In this document: positions 47,776 through 58,341 of the stretch, one piece after another
How positions within the stretch are numbered: position 1 is the stretch's first letter
Layout: every line of letters starts with the position of its first letter
DNA from: Ampelocalamus luodianensis
Taxonomy: Eukaryota > Streptophyta > Magnoliopsida > Poales > Poaceae
NCBI GenBank assembly: GCA_036346255.1
Contig: CM070619.1
Span: 30,386,342-30,450,341, forward strand
Length of the DNA: 64,000 nt
Reading direction: 5' to 3'
Translations under genes and position numbers: made by a program
Notes under the pieces: model-generated
Told to the model about the DNA's origin: nothing
Databases searched by the model: none
Seen by the model: only the letters and a program-made list of their open reading frames with translations

Positions 47776-47889
47776 TGTTAGAATATGACTCCTTTATATT
47801 TTTCTTATTTGTATATGGCAACCCCCTTGCAGTCCCCATATATATTGTCCATTGGGTCTCTTGAATATATGTACACAATATTCATAACA
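47776..47889 (+). repeat. Copia 3' LTR
   Basis: TGTTAGAATATG to TTCATAACA, followed by the TSD ATATA (47890-47894). It pairs with 10-119 and has accumulated many substitutions. Confidence 0.92.
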
Positions 47890-47894
47890 ATATA

Positions 47895-48867
47895 CATCGA
47901 AGTTAATTGCCCCATTAAAGGGAAAATTACAAATATAGTCCCCACAACTTTGGTAGTTTCTTTTTCCAAAAAGAAACCTCAGGTGAGTTACTTTCCGTCG
48001 TGGACCTCGTATAGCACCCTTATGGTTTCAGGAGCACCCATGCCATAAATTTGGATTAGCTTTATTTGAATGGAAAATTATAAATACAATCCCCATAAGT
48101 TATTTTTTTTCACAAAATCTTCGACAAGTTAGTTTTCATCATCGACCTCCCACAAGACCCTTTTTTATTTGTTTAAAGTGCCAATATCATCATAAGTATT
48201 CAATAATATATTGTCCTTCAGACAATGTCGATTGAAAATTATTAATATTTCTTGTTTCTCTCTCACTGCAATTTTCTTATCTTCCTTTTTTATCTGTTGC
48301 ACATTCTATCATCACCTCCTACAAATATGCTACCTACTAGTAATGAGGCACTCGATATACTTGAGGATTTAACTATGGCAGAGAACATCATAACCATTAG
48401 GAAATCATGAAACATGTTCTTTCAACAATACCTATTAATATCAAACATTTACAATGGAGTTCGCACGTTAGTGATGGTTGATTTTAATTTTAAATTTTAG
48501 AATATTACTACGTTGATTCTAGCCTGAAACTGTGTGCATAAAACTGCAAGAAACTTGTACGTGTTAACGATTGAATTTGGTTCGTAGGATGATTTTGGAA
48601 AAAAACTTTTGGGGTTAGGGTAGGGACATGTAATTGTTTTTGCTTATTTGAAAATGAAAATATTTGCTAAAGGTGCATATGATTTATTTTCATTTGGGAG
48701 CATTGGCTCATTTTGTGGATATGCTTAGCATTTTAGTCCCTCCTCCACATGTACCACATTAGATTCTTACTTGCAAGTTGCGGTATATTTACTTCATTGA
48801 TGATATACAAAACTTAAATATGATATTCACCTTTTGGTTTCCTATATGATGATTTAGTACTTGGTAA
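47895..48867. other. Non-LTR sequence with a degenerate duplication
   Basis: AT-rich sequence flanking the copia element. Two related segments start near 47928 and 48071. Each has GAAAATTAYAAATA followed by CCCCAYAA and later a CGACCTC/GGACCTC stretch, so they look like an old tandem duplication. A short reading frame from the ATG at about 48328 (MLPTSNEALDILEDL...) ends after 27 codons. No other gene is supported. Confidence 0.4.
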
Positions 48868-48910
48868 AGTTTATTTTTTCAAAAAAAATGCAAACTATAC
48901 AAAATCACCA

Positions 48911-49230
48911 GGATATACTTTTGCACCATTGAGCATTTAGTTGATCTTCTGCAATCAATTATCACTGAAGCGGCAAGAAGCGATGAGGACATCAACCCTA
49001 AGGATGCAACCACTGCTTCGACCTGCTGCACTGCATCCTCTAATTCAACAATATCCTCTCCGATAGGACTTTCGGCTACTGCACTACTATATTCACCAGT
49101 TGGACCGAGTTACGTCTATTCATATGAGCCGAGCTTCGTCTACATGCCATGGTGCTACGTCTATATGCCATGGTGCGGCGTCTACATGCCATGGTGCTGC
49201 ATCACCAATTGTTGGCCCATGGGCTTGTAA
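48911..49230 (+). CDS. Possible last exon of an unidentified gene, with a VYMPWC repeat
   Basis: A frame open from 48868 to the stop at 49228-49230 (a second TAA follows). It is preceded at 48909-48910 by an AG that could be a splice acceptor. There is no ATG at its start, so it would be a terminal exon. Readable parts include EHLVDLLQSIITEAARSDED and a Ser/Thr-rich stretch. Three tandem heptapeptides [F/Y/G]VYMPWC follow at 49135-49197, and the end is CCITNCWPMGL. I recognise no family. It could equally be a chance frame. F1 starts 13 bp after the stop. Confidence 0.3.
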
Positions 49231-49242
49231 TAAATAGGTTGG

Positions 49243-50191
49243 TGATGAGGATATCCCTACTACTTATGAGGTTATTCGTGAAGCAGGAGCTAAACTTCTC
49301 AAAACAACAGGTGCATTTGTTTCTTAATGAATTTCCTTTTGTTGCCAATGAGAATTGGTTACTACCTAAAGCAATACTTGGTGCATTCTCGGGTTTGACA
49401 AATTTAAAGACTTTGGAACCGAGAGGAGGAGAGGGAGGTCGGGAACAAATTCATGGAGGAGAAACACATGCCAACAAGGGAGAAGAAACCCATGTGGCCA
49501 ACGAGAGGAAACGTGCTCTCGAGGATAAAACCCTAGCACATGCGGGCGATCAAGAAAGACATATGGTGACATGGCAACAAGGGTTACATTGGCATAAAAG
49601 AAGCATCAAGTGCATCGAACAAATTAGCAAGCAAGCTAAGAGAAGGAAAGCTCACAATACAAGGGAAACCGAGAGGGAGACTAGTTTAAATTTCCAAATT
49701 AAAGTAGGACGTTTTTTGAATCGAATTACTGTTCACGTGAACAGTAATCGGACTCGGATTACTGTAGGAGTGAACAGTGTCGGACTCGGATTACTGTAGC
49801 ACTCGGTTACTGTTCATCCGAGTTTTGTGTTTGCGTGGGAGGCTATATAAACCCCCCATGGCCGCACCATAGAGGTAGACCAGTTTATGCATAAGATTGA
49901 AACATAGCTATTGCTTGTTCTTTCGACACCAGAGTTCATGCGAGGACTTTGAGAGAGAATTATGCGATCCATTGTTTTGTTCGCAATCCGGGTCAAGCCG
50001 TCGTTCCATTGGGAATTGGGGACTTGGCGTTAAATGCGTTCGTGGTCTCGCGACGAACAACTACCCGGTGTGTTTTAGGCGTATTCAAGAGTTGAGGGTT
50101 CGTGCATTGGCGCGAGTGTTCATTAGCGACATCGTCTACTGCATCAACTATCCACGGTTCCTCATTTGAGAAGATCGGGCCTCCCGTATCA
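49243..50191 (+). repeat. Element F1 5' LTR
   Basis: 949 bp, TGATGAGGATATCCC to CCTCCCGTATCA. The first part can be read as a protein extension homologous to that in the E LTR (GAKLLKQQ, LFLNEFPFVANENWLLPKA). A 24-bp palindrome with a CACGTG core is at 49725-49748, and GGCTATATAAACC at about 49843-49855 is the likely TATA box. From about 49878 the R-U5 region matches E. Confidence 0.9.
49843..49855 (+). promoter_or_regulatory. TATA box of the F LTR
   Basis: GGCTATATAAACC precedes the conserved R-U5 block by about 25 bp. The same motif is present in the other F LTRs (for example near 53930 and, on the minus strand, near 54688, 58681, 62580 and 63388). Confidence 0.65.
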
Positions 50192-50193
50192 TA

Positions 50194-50209
50194 TGGTATC
50201 GATTCTAGG
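50194..50209 (+). other. Element F1 primer-binding site
   Basis: TGGTATCGATTCTAGG, 2 bp after the LTR and identical to the site in E. Confidence 0.75.
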
Positions 50210-51356
50210 TTTACTCGGTGAGAATTTCTTTACCGTAGTTAGATTCGTTTTCTATCCTATCGTCCAATAAACCGAAAATTGCAATACCAAAACCGTAGTT
50301 TAATCTGTTATTTCTTGTGCGTTTAGTTAAGTTTTCATCCATTAGAGTTTTTGTTTTTAGTGCTGATCCATGTGTTCCTTTTTGCGTTGCTTAATCGTTG
50401 TGTTCACATAAACCGTACCAAATTGCTGATTGAACTCCTCAATTAGCACCCAAAAAGAGATAGTGACGAAACACTTTGGGTTTCTTGAGCTTCACTTATA
50501 TTCTTTCATCCTTGAGACTAGCTTTGTACATTGCACTAGGGCTGTTCTTTGGTTTATTTACGTTGTTGAATTGTGAGACTTGTACAATCAAGAGGAGCAA
50601 ACCCTATTTCGGCCATTGCAATAAGAAAAGAGGAAAAGGCAGCGGTTACAAGAAAAAGCCACGGCTTGAAAAGGTATTAAAAAAACAAAAGATCAAACCC
50701 ATAAATACCGGTACCAAATTTTTTCCTTTCGGTTTCCTTAATAGCCGAAGGGCGAAGAGCCTTGTTCATGCGGTTTGAGGACAAAAACAAACAAACAAAA
50801 GGGGCTGGCAAATTGGGAAGAGTAAACCTTAGTCCACAATTTCAGATTGTGTATTTAATCTATTTGAGCAATCTTGTGCCCTAACATTGATATCTTTGCA
50901 ATTGGCTAGCGTCTCTCATAGTACTTGGTGCAAAAACGAGCTAGTTTTCATCTCAATTTCAGTTTGTCTCTCACTAGCTCATTCCTTTGTTTGCATTAAG
51001 TCACATTTATCTTTGTTTGTGCGTTCATACACTTCGCTTAAACCTTTGGATCAGCACATAGGCAAAATACTCTAGCTTGGATCATTACTTAGCTTTACAA
51101 TACCTTGAATATCAGATTGCATAGGATATACACATACCTGTCCGAGCTCCACCTACACCCGCTTGTGTACTCCTTGCTCTTGGTTACACTCATACATTAC
51201 GGGTTAAGGTCGCTCATTGTCTGGCTGTCGATTTGCCGTCCTTGATTCACTTTGGAACGATAAGCTTATCTTGTGTTCGGACGGTGAGTTGCGGCGTGAG
51301 AGCAAGTTTTTTACTAACCCGGATATAATTTCGTTTGCTATTTGTGAGTTGTATCC
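50210..51356 (+). other. Element F1 untranslated leader
   Basis: About 1.15 kb. Blocks near 50880-51345 match the E leader at 33535-34015, including the sequence just before the gag ATG. No ORF is supported. Confidence 0.65.
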
Positions 51357-52199
51357 ATGTCGTCATCGGGAGAATCCACGGTTACGTGGGCGGAATATAC
51401 ACGGTTGTGTGGGGCGCTACAAAGCAACTTCATGATCGTGATAATGGTGTGCGCGATGAGCTCGGGTCGTTCGATGGATTGAACAACCTCGGAGAGGAGG
51501 TTACGCAACTACGCACGGACATCAACAACAACTTCTTGGAGCTGCACGCCATGTTCAATCAACCAAGCGTGCATCGTAAGGATTTTCACGATAAGCCCAA
51601 ATTTTCTATCCCTATATTTTCCGGTCGTATGATGTACAAGAATATCTCACTTGGGAGCTAGAAATTGATACTCTATTTGGATGCACAACTATACCAATGA
51701 GAGAGCTCTTACTTGCGTCTAGTGGCTTGGTGATTATGCCACACATTGGTGGGAGCGATTTATTCGTAGCGTATGGGCGCCATGAATTGCCGATTATCAC
51801 GTGGGAGCAGATGAAGCGAAGATTTCGGGCACGTTTGTACCTCGCCACTACAAGCGTTCTCTACTTGACAAGTTGACTTGTCCACGAAAAGGTTTAAATG
51901 CCGCTAGTATATCACATGTGAAGGCGACCGAGCATGGGACATTCCCTTCGGTACATGTTTCGTGTAGTGCTGCCCCATTGCTTCATGAAGAGTTTGTGGT
52001 TCTTGTAATTGCTCAATTGTGACCCACAATCTTTGGGGGCGGGATGTATCCAAACCCATATGAGAATGAGTGCCACAAAGCCAAATTAAGTGAGAATGAT
52101 AAAGAGAGTGAGCTGTGTGATTCCACCATATGTGAGGTTGAGAGCATCTCTATTGAGTGTGAGAAAGATGCACCAACAGAAAAAGAGAGAAGTAGATGA
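51357..52199 (+). pseudogene. gag: Element F1 gag-like ORF
   Basis: The ATG at 51357 is at the same place as in E. Readable parts are TVTWAEYTRLCGAL, LRTDINNNFLELHAMFNQPS, KPKFSIPIFSG and WWERFIR. YKRSLLDKLTCPRKGLNAAS, MYPNPYENECHKAKLSEND and DSTICEVESISIECEKDAP follow, to a TGA at 52197-52199. The first half is homologous to E gag. The later part has no CCHC knuckle. Single-base indels break this copy. Confidence 0.75.
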
Positions 52200-53082
52200 T
52201 AGTCAAAGTGAGGTTACTACTGAAATTCACAATTTATTTTCTACTTCTAGTGTTGTTTCTCACATTGTGCAGGTTGATATTAAAGAAAATGAGTTGAAAG
52301 TTGAACAACCGCACCGTTGGGCGTGAAAGACGAGGAGATAACCACGGTGGGGATAGAGTGCTTGCGATCCAATGGTTTCATGATGATGATTTGATATCTA
52401 CAACACCTACAACAACCGAGGAGGATGGTAAAGGTACTTGATAATGGTGTTGAAATGCATACTCATCAAGAAGAGGTGCGTCTGAGTTCGATCTCTAGTG
52501 TTCCTTTGAATATTCCATGTTCAAATTTATGCGCTCAATTTACATAATGTGGAATTGATTACCCATAAGGGCGTTCTTACTAAAATATCTTTTGATGATC
52601 TTTTATACTATATCATGTTCGATGTTCATAGAGAGCTATCTAGTGTGATTGAGAATCTTGCTAAAGTTTCATGTTTAAAATCACTCGTTAGTACTTATGC
52701 CTACACATATGCATTCAATTTGATTGGAGATTATGGTGTAGATGACAAGTTCTATGTTTATCGAATATGCATTACCTGTGATAATCTTGCTGATTTAAAC
52801 TTGCATGTTTTACGCAAACCATCTATTGAGAAATATCATGATCATTTTGAGATGGATTTTAATACAAGTGTCTATTGTTTAGAACGCAATATGATGCCTA
52901 CTTGTTTCTCCTATACATGTAAACAACGTAGTCGAGTTGAAGCATGGAAGAAACTAAAATTTTTCTCTCCAATATTTGAACAACTTGATCTAGTGGGTCC
53001 CTCTTATATCTTGTCCATGTACTTACCAAAGTCGAAACGATTTTTCTCATGGGAGGAGAATGATGTGACCAAAGTATCATGA
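52200..53082 (+). pseudogene. Element F1 ORF2, unknown protein
   Basis: It continues in the +1 frame relative to gag. An indel near 52315 and another near 52430-52545 disrupt it. It is then open 52549-53082. Recognisable stretches shared with F2 and F2' are DDLLYYIMFDVHRELSSVIE, SLVSTYAYTY, GDYGVDDKFYVYRICITC, LHVLRKPSIEKYH, MPTCFSYTCKQRSRVEAWKK and FEQLDLVGPSYILSMYLPK. I recognise no enzyme or structural family. It occupies the place of pol. Confidence 0.7.
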
Positions 53083-53341
53083 ATGTATATATCAAATACA
53101 TCCTATGGCTGCTATGATCCTAATTATTTTGTGCAACAACGAGAATGTCACAACAATTGATGCATACATATACCACGTATATCGTTGTTCTTTTGTTTAT
53201 TACACTTTCAGCAAATCATCATGTGCTAAGCGAAAGGAGTTTGGATGACAAATATATATACCATGCATATCGTTGTATTATTTGTCTAGCACATCTTGAG
53301 CTATCAAAAGCGAGCACGGCTTTTCTTGAAGAAAGGGAGGA

Positions 53342-54273
53342 TGATGAGGATATCCCTACTACTTATGAGGTTATTCGTGAAGGGAGCTAAACTTCTCAAA
53401 CAACGGTGCATTTGTTTCTTAATGAATTTCCTTTTGTTGCCAATGAGAATTGGTTACTACCTAAAGCAATACTTGGTGCATTCTCGGGTTTGACAAATTT
53501 AAAGACTTTGGAACCGAGAGGAGGAGAGGAGGTCGGGAACAAATTCATGGAGGAGAAACACATGCGGCCAACAAGGAGAAGAAACCCATGTGGCCAACGA
53601 GAGGAACGTGCTCTCGGATAAAACCCTAGCACATGCGAGCGATCAAGAAAGACATATGGTGACATGGCAACAAGGGGTTACATTGGCATAAAAGAAGCAT
53701 CAAGTGCATCGAACAAATTCGCAAGCTAAGAGAAGGAAAGCTCACAATACAAGGGAAACCGAGAGGAGACTAGTTTAAATTTCCAAATTAAAGTAGGACG
53801 TTTTTGAATCGAATTACATTCACGTGAGCAGTGTCGGACTCAGTTCTTGTGCGATGAGCATGTGTCGGACTCGGATTCTTTGTAGCACTCGGTTCTTTGT
53901 TCATCCGAGTTTTGTGTTTGCGTGGGAGGCTATATAAACCCCATGGCGCACCATAGAGGTAGACCAGTTTATGCATAAGATTGAAACATAGCTATTGCTT
54001 GTTCTTTCGACACGAGTTCATGCGAGGACTTTGAGAGAGAATTAGGCGATCCATTGTTTTGTTACGCAATCCAGGGTCAAGCGCGTTCCATTGGGAATTG
54101 GGGACTTGGCGTTAAATGCTCGTGGTCTCGCGACGAACAACTACCCGGTGTGTTTTGGGCGTATTCCGAAGAGTTGAGGGTTCGTGCATTGGCGCGAGTG
54201 TTCACTAGCGACATCGTCTGCCGCATCAACTATCCACGGTTCCTCATCGAGAAGATCGGGCCTCCCCGTATCG
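53342..54273 (+). repeat. Element F1 3' LTR
   Basis: About 932 bp, TGATGAGGATATCCC to CCCCGTATCG, followed by GTTGG. The palindrome is degraded in this copy (about 53813-53832). Confidence 0.88.
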
Positions 54274-54278
54274 GTTGG

Positions 54279-54347
54279 TTTGGCGATTGGCCTATGGCTA
54301 TAACACCCCAAGTCTATTTAAGTGAAAAGAAAGAATTAGAGAGAAGG
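54279..54347. other. Spacer between F1 and F2
   Basis: About 70 bp of pre-insertion sequence. With 47895-49242 and 63993-64000 it forms the target region. TATAACACCCC at about 54299 resembles a mutated gypsy LTR start, but not enough sequence remains to decide. Confidence 0.5.
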
Positions 54348-55284
54348 TGATACGGGGAGGCCCGATCTTCTCGGTGAGGAACCGTGGATAGTTGATGCGA
54401 AGTAGGCGATGTCGCTAGTGAACACTCGCGCCAATGCACGAACCCTCAACTCTTGAATCGCCCAAAACACACCGGTAGTTGTTCGTCGCGAGACCACGAG
54501 CGACGAACGCCAAGTCCCCAATTCCCAATGGAACGACGGCTTGACCTTGGATTGCGAGAACAAAACAAATGGATGCCTAATTCTCTCTCAAAGTCCTCGC
54601 ATGAACTCGGTGTCGAAAGAACAAGCAATAGCTATGTTTCAATCTATGCATAAACTGGTCTACCTCTATGGTGCGCCATGGGGGTTTATATAGCCTCCCA
54701 CGCAAGCACAAAACTCGGATGAACGAGAACCGAGTGCTACAGTAATCCGAGTCCGACATCGTTCACTGCTACAGATGTCGAGTCCGATTACTGTTCACGT
54801 GAACAGTAATCCGATTCAAAACACGTCCTACTTTAATTGGGAAATTTAAACTAGTCTCCTCTCGGTTTCCTTGTATTGTGAGCTTTCCTTCTCTTAGCTT
54901 GCGCGAATTTGTTCGATGCACTTGATGCTTCTTTTTATGCCAATGTAACCCTTGTTGCCATGTCACCATATGTCTTTCTTGACCGCTCGCGTGTGCTAGG
55001 TTTTATCCTCGAGCATGTTCCTCTCGTTGGCCACATGGGTTTCTTCTCCTTGTTGGCCGCATGTGTTTCTCCTCCATGAATTTGTTCCTGGCCTCCCTCT
55101 TCTCCATCTCGGTTCCAAAGTCTTTAAATTTGTCAAACCCGAGAATGCACCAAGTATTGCTTTAGGTAGTAACCAATTCTCATTGGCAACAAAAGGAAAT
55201 TCATTAAGAAACAAATGCACTGTTGTTTGAGAAGTTTAGCTCTGCTTCACGAATAACCTCATAAGTAGTAGGATATCCTCATCA
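54348..55284 (-). repeat. Element F2 3' LTR
   Basis: 937 bp on the minus strand. The 26-bp palindrome with the CACGTG core is intact at 54786-54811. Confidence 0.88.
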
Positions 55285-55559
55285 TCCTCCTTTCTTCAAG
55301 AAAAGCCGTCCTCGGCTTTTGATAGCTGAAGATGTGCTAGACAAAAATACAACGTATATGCATGGTATATATATTTGTCATCCAAACTCCTTTCGCTTAG
55401 CACATGATGATTTGTTTGAAAGTGTAATAAACAAAAAAACAACGTATATATCGTGGTATATGTATGCATCAATTGTTGTGACATTCTCGTTGTTGCGCAC
55501 AAAATAATTAGGATCATAGCAGCCATAGGATGTATTTGATATATACATTCACGATACTT

Positions 55560-56352
55560 TCACTACATCATTCTCCCTCCCATGAGAAAAATCGTCCTCA
55601 ACTTTGGTAAGTACATGGACAAGATATAAGAGAGACCCACTAGATCAAGTTGTTCAAATATTGGAGAGAAAATTTTAGTTTCTTCCATGCTTCAACTCGA
55701 CTCACGTTGTTTACATGTATAGGAGAAACAAGTAGGCATCATATGCGTTCTAAACAATAGACACTTGTATAAAAATCCATCTCAAAATGATCATGATATT
55801 TCTCAATAGATGGTTTGCATAAAACATGCAAGTTTAAATCAGCAAGATTATCACGGTAATGCATATTCGATAAACATAGAACTTGTCATCTACACCATAA
55901 TCTCCAATCAAATTGAATGTATATGTGTAGGCATAAGTACTAACGAGTGATTTTAAACATGAAACTTTAGCAAGATTCTCAATCACACTAGATAGCTCTC
56001 TATGAACATCGAACATGATATAGTATAAAGATCATCAACGAGATATTCTAATAAGAACGTCCTTATGGGTAATCAATTCCACATTATGTAAATTGAGCGT
56101 ACAAATTTCAGAACATGGAATATTCAAAGGAACACTAGAGATCGAACTCGTCGTACCTCTTCTTGATGAGTATGCAATTCAACACCATTCTCAAGTACCT
56201 TTACCATCCTCCTCGGTTGTTGTAGGTGTTGTAGATATCAAATCATCATCATGAAACCATTGGATCGCAAGCACTCTATCCCCACCGTGGTTATCTCCTC
56301 GTCTTTCACGTCCAACGGTGCGGTTGTTCAACTTTCAACTCATTTTTGACTA
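55560..56352 (-). pseudogene. Element F2 ORF2, unknown protein
   Basis: The same protein as F1 ORF2, broken by several indels. The longest open piece is 56016-55834 (MFDVHRELSSVIENLAKVSC onward). It is useful as a third copy for consensus work. Confidence 0.65.
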
Positions 56353-57196
56353 TCATCTACTTCTCTCTTTTACATTGGTGCATCTTTCTCACACTCAATA
56401 GAGATGCTCTCAACCTCACATATGGTGGAATCACACAGCTCACTCTCTTTATCATTCTCACTCAATTTGGCTATGTGGCACTCATTCTCATATGGGTTTG
56501 GATACATCCGTCCCCAAAGATTGTGGGTCAGCAATTGAGCAATTACCGGTAACCACAAACTCTTCATGAAGCAATGGGGCAGACTACACTAAACATGTAC
56601 CGAGGAATGTCCCATGCTCGATGCGCCTTCACATGTGATATACTAGCGGCATTTAAACCTTTCGTGGACAAGTCAACTTGTCAAATGAAACGCTTGTAGT
56701 GGCGGGTACAAACGTGCCGAAATGCGCTTCATCCGCTCCCACGTGATAATCGGCAATTCATGGCGCTCCATGCGCTTACGAATAAACCGCTCCCACCAAT
56801 GTGTGGCATAATCACCAAGCCACTAGACGCAAGTAAGAGCTTCCTCTCATTGGTATAGTTGTGCATCCAAATAAGTATCAATTTCTAGCTCCCAAGTGAG
56901 ATATTCTTGTACATCACGTGCGACCGAGAAAATATAGGGATAGAAAATTTGGGCTTATCGTGAAAATCCTTACGATGCACGTTTGGTTGATTGAACATGG
57001 CGCGGCACTCCAAGAAGTTGTTGTTGATGTCCGTGCGTGGTTGCGTAACCTCCTCTCGAGGTTGTTCAATCCATCGAACGGACCCGAGCTCATCGCGCAC
57101 ACCATTATCACGATGATGAAGTTGCTTTTGTAGCGCCCCACACAACCGTGTATACTCCGTCCACGTGAACCGTGGATTCTCCCGATGACTCGACAT
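56353..57196 (-). pseudogene. gag: Element F2 gag-like ORF
   Basis: The ATG is at 57196. The open part 57196-56885 reads FTWTEYTRLCGALQKQLHHR, NGVRDELGSV and DKPKFSIPIFS. Homology continues to a TGA at 56353-56355 with frameshifts. An indel just before the end distinguishes it from F1 and F2'. Confidence 0.72.
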
Positions 57197-58341
57197 GGAT
57201 ACAACTCACAAATAGCAAACGAAATTATATACGGGTTAGTAAAAAAAACTTGCTCTCTACGCCGCAACTCACCATCCCGAACACAAGACAAACTTACCGC
57301 TCCAAAGTGAATCAAGGACAGCAAATCGGCGATTGTGACAAATGGCGACCTTAACCCGTAATGTATGAGCGTAACCAAGAGCAAGGAAGTACACAAACGG
57401 GTGTAGGTGGAGCTCGGACAGTATGTGTATATCCTATGCAATCTGATATTCAAGGTATTGTAAAGCTAAGTAATGATCCAAGCTAGAGTATTTTGCTTAT
57501 GTGCTGATCCAAAAGGTTTAAGCGAAGTGTATGAACAGCACAAACAAAGATAAATGTGACTTAATGCAAACAAAGGAATGAGCTAGTGAGAGACAAACTA
57601 AAATTGAGATGAAAACTAGCTCGTTTTTGCACCAAGTACTATGAGAGACGCTAGCCAATTGCAAAGATATCAATGTTAGGGCACAAGATTGCTCAAATAG
57701 ATTAAATACACAATCTGAAATTGTGGACTAAGGTTTACTCTTCCCAATTTCGCCAGCCCTTTTGTTTTTTTTCTCAAACCGCATGAACAAAGCTCTTCGC
57801 CCTTCGGCTATTAAGGAAACCGAAAGGAAAAATTTGGTACTGTATTTGCGGGTTTGATCTTTTGTTTTCTTTAATACCTTTTCAAGCCGTGGCTTTTTCT
57901 TGTAACCGGCTGCCTTTTCTCTCTTTTCTTATTGGAATGGCGAAATAGGGTTTGCTCCTCTTGATTGCACAAGTCTCACAATTCAACAACGTGTAAATAA
58001 ACCAAAGAACAGCCCTAGTGCAATGTACAAAAGCTAGTCTCAAGGATGAAAGGATAAAGTGAAGCTCAAGAAACCCAAAGTGTTTGATCACTATCTCTTT
58101 TGGGTGCTAATTGAGGAGTTCAATCAGCAATTTAGTGCGGTTAATGTGAACACAACGATTAAGCAACGCAAAAAGGAACACATGGATCAGCACTAAAAAC
58201 AAAAACTCTAATGGATGAAAACTTAACTAAACGCACAAGAAATAACAGATTAAACTACGGTTTTGGTATTGCAATTTTGGTTTATTGGGCGATAGGATAG
58301 AAAACGAATCTAACTACGGTAAGAAATTCTCACTGAGTAAA
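57197..58341 (-). other. Element F2 leader
   Basis: Untranslated leader matching 50210-51356 of F1 in reverse. It ends at 58341 with GTAAA, the TSD copy of F2'. Confidence 0.7.

Larger units (their letters stand above)
10..47889 (+). mobile_element. Old Ty1/copia LTR retrotransposon, host of the whole nest
   Basis: Short LTRs lie at 10-119 and 47776-47889, and both begin TGTTAGAATATGACTCC. The 5-bp target duplication ATATA is present at 5-9 and at 47890-47894. The PBS follows the 5' LTR directly and a purine tract precedes the 3' LTR. Domain order is gag, protease, integrase, RT, RNase H, which defines Ty1/copia. Removing the solo LTR (384-3663), element C (4794-44520) and their duplicated target copies leaves about 4.86 kb, a normal copia length. 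The two LTRs differ at very roughly one position in six by eye, and the coding region is full of stops, so the insertion is old and inactive. I do not assign a clade. Confidence 0.93.
49243..54273 (+). mobile_element. Element F1: non-autonomous CRM-like element
   Basis: The TSD GTTGG occurs at 49238-49242 and 54274-54278. LTRs lie at 49243-50191 and 53342-54273 (last base G instead of A). The PBS at 50194-50209 is identical to that of E. The internal region (about 3.15 kb) encodes a gag-like ORF and then an unrelated ORF2. There is no protease, RT, RNase H or integrase core. A short tail homologous to the end of the E integrase frame precedes the purine tract (53328-53341). Confidence 0.9.

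Noticed and set aside
49149..49799. 216-aa ORF crossing the F1 5' LTR boundary
   Set aside because: It runs from flanking sequence into the LTR across the TSD in a frame different from the repeat-encoding one. It is a chance fusion.
54299..54347. Start of another gypsy LTR (TATAACACCCC)
   Set aside because: Only about 50 bp remain before F2, and the terminal TG is TA. Insufficient evidence.
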